DNA from: an uncultured Ancrocorticia sp.
GTDB lineage: Bacteria > Actinomycetota > Actinomycetes > Actinomycetales > Actinomycetaceae
Assembly: GCA_905373325.1 (NCBI GenBank)
Contig: CAJPTB010000091.1
Location: 1 to 7,223, forward strand
Direction of reading: 5' to 3'
DNA: 7,223 bases
Both the position numbers and the translations under genes were made by a program. Below, piece after piece: positions 1 through 5,911 of the stretch (the stretch's first letter is position 1; each line of letters opens with the position of its first letter). The notes beneath the pieces are model-generated. The model was given only the letters and a program-made list of their open reading frames with translations, did not search any database and had not been told where the DNA came from.

Positions 1-17
1 AGCGGCGGCGGCTTTTT
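1..17 (+). terminator. Possible 3' half of a terminator from an upstream gene
   Basis: The window opens with a GC-rich GGCGGCGGC stretch followed directly by six T residues (12-17). This is what the descending arm and U-tract of a rho-independent terminator look like. The matching ascending arm would lie left of the window, so the hairpin cannot be confirmed. It could equally be ordinary GC-rich sequence followed by a short T run. Confidence 0.2.
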
Positions 18-99
18 TCTGCGACGCAATGACGCCCAGGATTTCTTCGATTCGGCGTAAAAACGTCCCTGAGGCCAAATCGCCGTGACGGTGCGCAGA

Positions 100-124
100 C
101 CTTCCAAACTTTCCAGTTTGAAGG
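100..124. repeat. Inverted repeat able to form a hairpin
   Basis: CAAACT (105-110) pairs perfectly with AGTTTG (115-120) around a TTCC loop. The stem extends with CCTT (100-103) against AAGG (121-124) if C104 is bulged, giving ten base pairs in all. No T-tract follows on either strand, so it is not a classical intrinsic terminator. Read on the minus strand the loop is GGAA, a GNRA-type tetraloop. The right arm runs into the putative operator at 121-139. It may be a regulator site, an RNA element, or the end of an upstream transcript. Confidence 0.5.
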
Positions 125-139
125 TAAGGTTCCACTTAC
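121..139. promoter_or_regulatory. Putative DtxR/IdeR-like operator upstream of the ABC pair
   Basis: The site reads AAGGTAAG (121-128), six bases, then CTTAC (135-139), giving the inverted core GTAAG-N6-CTTAC. The left half matches the half-site of the DtxR/IdeR consensus TWAGGTWAGSCTWACCTWA. Aligned as a classical 19-mer at 120-138, about 14 of 19 positions agree. The second best symmetry has a 6-bp spacer instead of the usual 1 bp, so the regulator may be a relative with different spacing. The same arrangement recurs at 3793-3811. That DtxR-family proteins repress iron genes when iron-loaded is known; binding here is inference. Confidence 0.5.
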
Positions 140-164
140 AACAGGCGGCCGAATCGGGTAGTGT
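136..164 (+). promoter_or_regulatory. Weak sigma-70-type promoter candidate for the ABC pair
   Basis: TTACAA (136-141) and TAGTGT (159-164) are separated by 17 bases. The -10 hexamer fits TAnnnT, but the -35 matches TTGACA at only three positions. If real, the -35 would overlap the putative operator, a position suited to repression. The match is weak and other start points are possible. Confidence 0.2.
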
Positions 165-188
165 GCCCTGTAGGAGACGCGTGTCGCT

Positions 189-195
189 AAGGAGG
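189..195 (+). promoter_or_regulatory. Ribosome binding site that fixes the start of the first ABC gene
   Basis: A full AAGGAGG lies 5 nt before the ATG at 201. The in-frame GTG at 198 would sit only 2 nt from it, so ATG 201 is preferred. Confidence 0.7.
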
Positions 196-200
196 GTGTG

Positions 201-1943
201 ATGGCGTCGAAGACTCCGGTGATCTCACCCGCGGGAGTCCGCGCTTCGCGCATAGTCGCAGTGCTGAGAATGGCGAGCGCCGTATTCGCCGGCGCCGCGC
301 TGGTCGGCGTCGCCGGCATTGCAGACGGGCGGGAGAGTTTCGCCGGCCCTCTGGCCTGTGCCTGTGCAGCCGGCCTTGCGGCATTCGCCGAGATCCTTTT
401 CGGGGGGTATGCGGCTCGAGCTGAGGAACGGCGCATCCGGCGAAGTCTGCTCTCACGTCTTTTTGCCTCCCGAAGTCGAGAAGATTCGGGGGCGCACGCG
501 GTTCAGCTGCTGACCGACAATGTCGAAAGGGCGACCGAGTACCGCCAGCTCTATTTAGGATCGACTCTTGCCGCCTTGCTGATACCCTTCGTGGTTCTCG
601 CTTACATTTCAGTTTCGTTCGATCCTGTTCTCGGATTGACGGTCATGGCTCTATGTCCGCTCATTCCCGTTCTGCTCGCTGTTTTCATGCGTTTCTTCAG
701 GAAGACGTCGGCTAAATCGCGCAAGGAGCGCGCGGTTCTGGCCGGAAAGTATCTCGACGCCATTCGCAACCTCGTGACGATACGTCTGCTTGGCGCCGGG
801 CCTCGAATTGAACGCCAGCTCAAAGACCAGGGAGAGCGCAACCGCGGGGCCATCATGAAACTGCTCGCGGGCAACCAGCTTGTCATCATCGTGGTGGACG
901 GCCTCTTCTCTCTCATTCTCATCTGTGCGACGTGCACGCTGGCCGTTGTCCGCTTCAACGCCGGCGCAGTGACGGCTTCGCAGGTTCTCGCAACGGTGCT
1001 TCTGACTGCCCTTCTCATCGAACCGCTTGCGCAGGTCGCTGGATTTTTCTACATCGGAATGGGGGGAATCGCCTCCCAGCGCGCGATAAGGGCCTATATC
1101 GACAATCACTCGGATCCGAGTGCGGAGGGTGCGGCGGCGAAGAGCGGCGCGGCCGGCGACGCCGGCGCCAACGTCGATGCCGCCACGCAGGCCGAGGCCG
1201 GCGCGAGCGGTGACCTCGGCGCGGAAGGCGACGCGGACGAGGGCGGGGGGCCGGGCGCGGTTGGCGGAGTCGGCTGCCCCGTCGTCGTGCGAAATGTGAG
1301 CTTTGACTACGGGCGCGGGGAGGTCCTTCACGGAGTCGATCTCGCGGTCGCATCGGGAAGCAAAATCGCCGTCGTCGGCCGTTCGGGCGGCGGCAAGTCG
1401 ACGCTCATGGGGCTTATGGGCGGGATGCTTCGGCCTGCCCGCGGGAGCGTGCTGATCGATGGCAAGAACCTCGCTTTTGCGAGCGCCCAGGAGGCAGCCG
1501 CTTTGACGGCCCGAGTGGCGCAGACGACGTGGCTTTTCACAGGCACGATTGCCGACAATCTTCGCCTGGTGAAGGAAGACGCGACCCCGGAGGAAATGTG
1601 GAACGCCCTCCGGGGTGCACAGATCGCCGATGAGATTGAACGGATGCCCGAGGGAATCGACACTGACGTGGGCGAGCAAGGCGCATTCCTCTCAGGAGGC
1701 CAGGCTCAGAGGATTTCCATCGCGCGCGCCCTGCTTTCCGGGCGGCGAATCCTCCTTTTGGACGAACCGACGTCGCAGGTCGACATCGAATCCGAAGCCA
1801 GAATCGTCGATGCTCTGCGTTCCTTGGGCCGCGACCTGACCGTGGTTCTCGTGACCCACAGATCTGCGCTGCTTGACGTCGCAGACAAAGTGTATGAAAT
1901 GAAGGACGGCATGCTGTTTGAATGCGCGGAGAAAACGCTGTGA
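201..1943 (+). CDS. CydD-like ABC exporter-fold half-transporter (permease fused to ATPase)
   Basis: This 580-residue protein combines an N-terminal membrane domain with a C-terminal ATPase. Hydrophobic segments lie near residues 18-41, 47-68, 119-138, 142-163, 227-250 and 258-285. The ATPase has Walker A GRSGGGKST (393-401), Q-loop Q441, signature LSGGQ (497-501), Walker B ILLLDEP (517-523) with catalytic E522, D-loop SQVD (525-528) and H-loop H553. The membrane domain, for example LLTDNVERATEY near residue 103, most resembles CydD. E. coli CydDC has been described as a cysteine/glutathione exporter and more recently as a heme transporter. The start follows an AAGGAGG, and the 3' end overlaps the next gene by 4 bp, so the two probably form a heterodimer. 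An Ala/Gly/acidic linker (304-359) between the domains is unusual. The substrate cannot be read from sequence; the shared upstream element and neighbouring efeUOB suggest an iron or heme link. Confidence 0.85.
   Translation: MASKTPVISPAGVRASRIVAVLRMASAVFAGAALVGVAGIADGRESFAGPLACACAAGLAAFAEILFGGYAARAEERRIRRSLLSRLFASRSREDSGAHAVQLLTDNVERATEYRQLYLGSTLAALLIPFVVLAYISVSFDPVLGLTVMALCPLIPVLLAVFMRFFRKTSAKSRKERAVLAGKYLDAIRNLVTIRLLGAGPRIERQLKDQGERNRGAIMKLLAGNQLVIIVVDGLFSLILICATCTLAVVRFNAGAVTASQVLATVLLTALLIEPLAQVAGFFYIGMGGIASQRAIRAYIDNHSDPSAEGAAAKSGAAGDAGANVDAATQAEAGASGDLGAEGDADEGGGPGAVGGVGCPVVVRNVSFDYGRGEVLHGVDLAVASGSKIAVVGRSGGGKSTLMGLMGGMLRPARGSVLIDGKNLAFASAQEAAALTARVAQTTWLFTGTIADNLRLVKEDATPEEMWNALRGAQIADEIERMPEGIDTDVGEQGAFLSGGQAQRISIARALLSGRRILLLDEPTSQVDIESEARIVDALRSLGRDLTVVLVTHRSALLDVADKVYEMKDGMLFECAEKTL
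1110..1277 (+). other. Low-complexity Ala/Gly/Asp/Glu linker inside the CydD-like protein
   Basis: It encodes residues 304-359, between the last membrane helix and the start of the ATPase fold. Of 56 residues, 31 are Ala or Gly, and most of the rest are Asp, Glu, Ser or Val. It is probably disordered and appears longer than the linker usually joining these domains. The reading frame stays open and the ATPase downstream is intact, so it is a genuine part of the protein and not a frameshift. Confidence 0.7.
1928..1932 (+). promoter_or_regulatory. Ribosome binding site favouring GTG 1940 as the second ABC gene start
   Basis: GGAGA lies 7 nt before GTG 1940, which overlaps the upstream TGA stop as GTGA. 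The alternative in-frame ATG at 1922 has only an AAGGA-like match placed too far upstream. The arrangement fits translational coupling. Confidence 0.5.
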
Positions 1944-3763
1944 GCGCCGACGGTCCGGGGCTTGAAGAGGCGGCAAACGGCGAGTCGGCAAGGAAAGGGA
2001 GCGTTCTCTCTGCGCAGCGCGCCGAGGTCCGGGAGGGTCGGGACGACGCGGGGCGGGCGGAGCCGACCACGCGCGAGCTCGTCAGATGGCTGACCTCGCA
2101 GACGCGGCCCGTCCACGGACCGCTCTTCGTTTCGACGCTTCTTCGCATCGTCAATCTCAGCCTTGACGTGGTGCTCTTCGGACTCGCCGCAGCCGGCGCC
2201 GTCTCTTCCGTCCAAGGAAAAGGCCTCGGAACCTATCTTCCCGCGCTCGTGCTCGTAGCCATGGCCAAGGCCGCCGCATATTACCTGGAACAGCTCACAG
2301 GGCATTATGTGGCCTTCAAGGCACTGGAACTGCTGAGAACCATGGTTTTCTCCAACCTGTGGCCCAAGGCACCTGCGATTGTCGGGGCAACGCGCTCCGG
2401 CGACGTGCTCGCGAGCCTCACGCGCGACGTCGACCGAATCGAGGTCGTTTACGCCCACACGTTCGCCCCGGTCGTTTCAGCGCTCGTCGTCCCGCCCGTT
2501 TTCGTGGTCGGCGCCGGGCTTGCGGCAGGGTGGCAGGCCGTCGCGATTCCTGCGGCGTGCGTCGCGCTGGCTTTGACGGTCGTCCCGTTCTCCGGCTTGC
2601 GCGCTTCTATGCGGGCGACGCGGCGCACCCTCGAGCTGCGGCGAGAACTGGCCCATCACGTCACGGACAGCGTGTTCGGGGCCGAAGAAGTCGTCGGATA
2701 CGGGCGTCAGCTCAGGCGATTGGAGGAGACGGACGCCTTGGGGCGCTCGATCGGGCAGTCGGCGGGAATCGCACGCCGTGCAAACGCCTTTCGCAGGGGC
2801 GCGAACGTCTTCCTTGCCCTGGCAAGCTCCATCGGCGCGGCGGCGGCCGCGACGTCGCAGGGGTGCTCGCCTGTGACGGTCGCCGCCCTCGCGGCAGGAT
2901 GTCTGCGCTTATTCGAGGGGCCGCGCGGGGTGGAAGACGCGGCAGGCTACCTCGACCACTCGCTGGCGGCCGCTCGACGTCTGTGGGAGATATGCCACGA
3001 GCCTCCCCGAGTGGCAGACGGGCAAGAGACCCTTGAGCTTGCAGGCCCCGCCGAAGTGAGCTTCAAAGGCGTCAGCTATACGTATGCCGGATCTCCTGCG
3101 CCCGCCCTTTCGGATTTCTGTCTGGACGTCGCCGCAGGAGGGCACGTCGTCCTCGTCGGCCCGTCAGGCTCGGGAAAAACGACGGCTGCTTCCCTCCTTT
3201 TGCGCTACGACGACCCCGACGCCGGCGAAGTGTTGCTCGGCGGAACTCCCGTCAGCCGCTACACGCTCGATTCTTTGCGGCGCTGCGTCGTCGGCGTGTT
3301 CCAGAAGTGCGAGCTTCTCAACGCGAGCATTCTCGAGAATGTGACGTTGGGCATGCCCGATGCGAGCGAGAAAGAAGTGTGGAACGCGCTTGAAATCGCG
3401 TGTTTGGCCGACGAGGTCCGTCAGATGCCCGACGGGCTGGCCACCGGCGTCGGCGTGGCGGGCCGCGAACTTTCGGGGGGCCAGGCCCAAAGGCTGTGCC
3501 TGGCCCGCGCGCTCCTCATGCGCCCCAAAATCTTGGTCCTCGACGAATTCACCGCCAATCTCAACGCGGAGCTTCAAACCAAAGTGCGCGCCAATCTGCG
3601 GAAAATTCCGTGTACGATCCTCGAGATCACCCACCGCCTCGACGCCGTCGCCGAAGCGGACCTCATTCTCCTCCTCGATCGCGGACGCACGGTCGCTTCG
3701 GGCCCTCTCGATGCGATCGAAAGCGAAGGGTCTTTGAGGGACTTCTTCACGAAAAACCTCTGA
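1940..3763 (+). CDS. CydC-like ABC exporter-fold half-transporter (permease fused to ATPase)
   Basis: With the GTG start the protein has 607 residues; an upstream ATG at 1922 would add six. A charged, probably disordered stretch of about 44 residues precedes the membrane domain. That domain is CydC-like, with YLEQLTGHYVAFKALELLR (115-133) and SGDVLASLTRDVDRIEVVY (153-171). The ATPase carries Walker A GPSGSGKTT (407-415), Q-loop Q455, LSGGQ (511-515), Walker B ILVLDE (531-536) and H-loop H565. Two departures stand out: DEF instead of DEP after Walker B, and a D-loop reading ANLN (539-542) with Asn in place of the usual Asp. Both ATPases share a WNAL...ADE...MP(E/D)G...LSGGQAQR block, supporting a paralogous, heterodimeric pair. 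True CydC of cytochrome bd assembly is possible, but no cydAB is present here. The transported substrate is unknown, with heme, thiol or iron-chelate all conceivable. Confidence 0.85.
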   Translation: MSADGPGLEEAANGESARKGSVLSAQRAEVREGRDDAGRAEPTTRELVRWLTSQTRPVHGPLFVSTLLRIVNLSLDVVLFGLAAAGAVSSVQGKGLGTYLPALVLVAMAKAAAYYLEQLTGHYVAFKALELLRTMVFSNLWPKAPAIVGATRSGDVLASLTRDVDRIEVVYAHTFAPVVSALVVPPVFVVGAGLAAGWQAVAIPAACVALALTVVPFSGLRASMRATRRTLELRRELAHHVTDSVFGAEEVVGYGRQLRRLEETDALGRSIGQSAGIARRANAFRRGANVFLALASSIGAAAAATSQGCSPVTVAALAAGCLRLFEGPRGVEDAAGYLDHSLAAARRLWEICHEPPRVADGQETLELAGPAEVSFKGVSYTYAGSPAPALSDFCLDVAAGGHVVLVGPSGSGKTTAASLLLRYDDPDAGEVLLGGTPVSRYTLDSLRRCVVGVFQKCELLNASILENVTLGMPDASEKEVWNALEIACLADEVRQMPDGLATGVGVAGRELSGGQAQRLCLARALLMRPKILVLDEFTANLNAELQTKVRANLRKIPCTILEITHRLDAVAEADLILLLDRGRTVASGPLDAIESEGSLRDFFTKNL

Positions 3764-3791
3764 CGGGTTTCGCTTCTCCCTCCCAAGATAG

Positions 3792-3815
3792 TAAGGTAAG
3801 CAACGCCTAACTTAG
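3792..3815. promoter_or_regulatory. Putative DtxR/IdeR-like operator upstream of efeU
   Basis: TAAGGTAAG (3792-3800) matches all nine positions of the DtxR/IdeR left half-site. Six bases later CTAACTTAG (3807-3815) matches seven of nine in the right half-site. Read as a strict 19-mer (3792-3810), about 15 of 19 positions fit TWAGGTWAGSCTWACCTWA. The half-site order and 6-bp spacing are the same as at 121-139. The site fills the gap between the ABC pair and efeU and ends just before the efeU ribosome binding site. This suggests a separate iron-repressed promoter for efeUOB. TAAGGT (3792-3797) or TAACTT (3808-3813) could be a -10, but neither has a good -35. Confidence 0.6.
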
Positions 3816-3831
3816 TTCGAGGAGGGGTTCC

Positions 3832-4695
3832 ATGCTCAGCGCCTTTGTCATCGCTCTGAGAGAGGGCGTCGAGGCGTCGCTTATCGTCGGCATTCTGGTG
3901 GCTTATCTTGTCAAGGCTGGACGCAAGGACGTCTTGAAATACCTGTGGATCGGCGTCGCTGTGGCCGTCGCCGTTCCCGCGGGCGCCGGGGCCTTCATGA
4001 CGTGGGGCCCGTCCACATTGACCTTTGAGGCTCAGGAGATCATCGGCGGAACGCTCTCGCTCATCGCCGTTGGTTTTGTCACGTGGATGATTTTTTGGAT
4101 GGGAAAGAATGCGCGCACTCTTTCCAAAGAGCTCCGCAAGGCGGCGGACAGCGCCCTGCAGGGAGGATCTGCGATGGGGATCGCATGGGTCGCCATCCTC
4201 GCAGTCGGCAGAGAGGGCCTCGAGACCGCGCTGTTCATATGGCCGACAGTCAAGTCCGGGATCGAGAACGGAAACGGCGCAGCTCCGATCGCCGGGCTCG
4301 TTTTGGGGCTTGTGGCCGCCGTCGTCATCGGGTACCTCGTCTACAAAGGATCCGTCGTCATCAATCTCAGGTCTTTCTTCACGGTGACGGGTTGCCTGCT
4401 CATCGTCGTGGCGGCGGGAATAGTCGCATACGGGCTCAAAGACCTCCAAGAGTCCGGATTGATTCCCGGACATGGACACACCGTCTACGACTTCACCGAG
4501 GCGATCGCGGACCACGCATCGTCGTGGTGGTTCAGTCTCCTCGACGCTTTCTTCCAGCTAAAAGTCCTCATGGGCCCCACGCTCTTGCAGATCCTCGGTT
4601 GGGCCGTCTATCTCATCGTGTGCCTGCCGCTGTTCGCACGGCAGGTGCGCGGAAAGTCCTCTGTTTCAAACCAGGTAAGGAACAACAATGCGTAA
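3832..4695 (+). CDS. efeU: EfeU, FTR1-family iron permease
   Basis: The 287-residue protein is the membrane permease of the EfeUOB ferrous iron uptake system. It carries both REXXE signatures of the FTR1 family, REGVE (10-14) and REGLE (127-131), whose Glu residues bind iron for transport. Seven hydrophobic segments can be seen, roughly at 4-26, 37-57, 70-90, 116-137, 151-171, 182-202 and 247-269, matching the family topology. Length is close to E. coli EfeU. GAGGAGGGG (3819-3827) just upstream supports the ATG start, and a DtxR-like element precedes it. The 3' end overlaps efeO by 8 bp, indicating one transcript. In the family, EfeU imports iron using partner proteins EfeO and EfeB outside the membrane. 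Confidence 0.95.
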   Translation: MLSAFVIALREGVEASLIVGILVAYLVKAGRKDVLKYLWIGVAVAVAVPAGAGAFMTWGPSTLTFEAQEIIGGTLSLIAVGFVTWMIFWMGKNARTLSKELRKAADSALQGGSAMGIAWVAILAVGREGLETALFIWPTVKSGIENGNGAAPIAGLVLGLVAAVVIGYLVYKGSVVINLRSFFTVTGCLLIVVAAGIVAYGLKDLQESGLIPGHGHTVYDFTEAIADHASSWWFSLLDAFFQLKVLMGPTLLQILGWAVYLIVCLPLFARQVRGKSSVSNQVRNNNA

Positions 4696-5896
4696 GTTGC
4701 TATCTTCGGCTGCCGCTGCAGCCGTTCTGCTTGCCGGCTGCGTGTCGAACGACAACGCCTCCGGCAAGGGCGGGTCGAGCGGCGCCCAGAGACTCAGCGT
4801 GACCATCGCCGACGACAAGTGCGACGTCTCGGCGGAGAAGACGGAATCCGGCAGGGTCGTCTTCACCCTCAAGAACGAGGGCACGGTCAAGAACGAGTTT
4901 GAGATTCTGGCCCCGGACAAGCTTCGAATCGTCGGCGAGCGGGAGAACCTTGCCCCCGGAACCACCGTGAAGTACACCGTTGTGCTGGAGCCCGGCAGCT
5001 ATTACACGGCCTGCAAAAAGAACATGGTAGGCGCGTTGGTCGGGGCGAAGAAGTTCACGGTCAGCGACTCGGGCAAGAAAGTCGAGGCCAGCGGCGACGA
5101 GAAGAAGCTCCAAGAGCAGGCCGTTTCGAACTACAACGCCTACAACCGCGACCAGGCCGGCCAGCTCCTCGAGAAGACGAAGGCGTTTGCCGAGGCGTAC
5201 AAGGCGGGCGACCTCGACAAGGCGCGCTCCCTCTACGCCGCGACCCGTCAGCACTACGAGAGGATCGAGCCGACGGCTGAGAAGTTCGGCGACCTAGATC
5301 CGGCCCTCGACGAGCGCGAGGCCGATTGGCAGGAGACGGAAGACAAAGACACCCGCGCGTGGAAGGGGTGGCACTACATCGAGAAAGACCTCTGGCGCCC
5401 CGACGGCTTCGAGGGGCTGAACGACGAGCAGAGGGCGAAGGCCTCCGAGCAGCTCGTCGCAGACACCCAGAAGCTTTACGATCTGGTATACGCCAAGGAC
5501 TTCTCCATCAAGCTCGCCGACATTTCGAACGGCGCCATCAACCTGCTCGAGGAAGTCGCAACCACGAAGATCACGGGCGAGGAGGAAGCCTTCTCCCACA
5601 CCGATCTGTGGGACTTCCAGGCGAATGTCGAAGGCGCCAAGGTCGCCTATGGCAACGTCGAGGCAATCGCCAAGAAGAAAGATCCGGCGCTGGCCAAGGA
5701 GATTTCCAAGCGCTTCGACCAGCTTCAGGCCGAGCTTGACAAGTACAAGCAGGGCGACGGCTACGTCTACTACGACAAGCTCAACGAGGACCAGCGCAAG
5801 CAGCTTTCCAACTCCGTCAACGCCCTGCGCAAGCCGCTGGCCAAGCTGACCGAGGCGATCCTCAAAGACGCCGGGGAATCGACGTCTAAGAAATAA
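4688..5896 (+). CDS. efeO: EfeO, cupredoxin plus M75 (imelysin-like) iron-uptake lipoprotein
   Basis: This 402-residue extracytoplasmic partner of EfeU begins with a lipoprotein signal peptide whose lipobox LAGC ends at Cys18, so it should be anchored to the outer face of the membrane. Residues about 36-126 form the EfeO cupredoxin-like domain, including KCDVS (Cys45), FEIL (71-74), ERENLAPG (84-91) and Cys109 in YYTACK. These align by eye with the corresponding segments of E. coli EfeO. Residues about 140-395 are the M75 domain, with the HXXE metal motif HYIE (229-232) in GWHYIEKDLW. The domain is thought to bind ferrous/ferric iron and pass it to the permease. AAGGA (4677-4681) lies 6 nt before the ATG, inside the end of efeU, and the start codon overlaps the efeU 3' end, which favours coupled translation. 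Confidence 0.95.
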   Translation: MRKLLSSAAAAAVLLAGCVSNDNASGKGGSSGAQRLSVTIADDKCDVSAEKTESGRVVFTLKNEGTVKNEFEILAPDKLRIVGERENLAPGTTVKYTVVLEPGSYYTACKKNMVGALVGAKKFTVSDSGKKVEASGDEKKLQEQAVSNYNAYNRDQAGQLLEKTKAFAEAYKAGDLDKARSLYAATRQHYERIEPTAEKFGDLDPALDEREADWQETEDKDTRAWKGWHYIEKDLWRPDGFEGLNDEQRAKASEQLVADTQKLYDLVYAKDFSIKLADISNGAINLLEEVATTKITGEEEAFSHTDLWDFQANVEGAKVAYGNVEAIAKKKDPALAKEISKRFDQLQAELDKYKQGDGYVYYDKLNEDQRKQLSNSVNALRKPLAKLTEAILKDAGESTSKK

Positions 5897-5911
5897 GGAA
5901 GGCTCGAAGCA

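Noticed and set aside
1..130. Open minus-strand frame upstream of the ABC pair
   Set aside because: It is open but has no ATG and no start with a ribosome binding site, and its translation is not recognisable as any family.
651..1679. Long minus-strand open frame inside the CydD-like gene
   Set aside because: It is antisense to a gene with clear ABC motifs; GC-rich DNA often leaves such shadow frames open, and the translation is Arg/His-rich with no domain.
3764..3831. Terminator between the ABC pair and efeU
   Set aside because: I found no GC-rich stem followed by a T-tract in this gap, so read-through from the ABC genes into efeU remains possible.
4673..4690. AGGTAAGG before efeO as a third operator copy
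   Set aside because: Only the left half resembles the element, no CTWAC follows at the right distance, and the sequence is explained as the efeO ribosome binding site.
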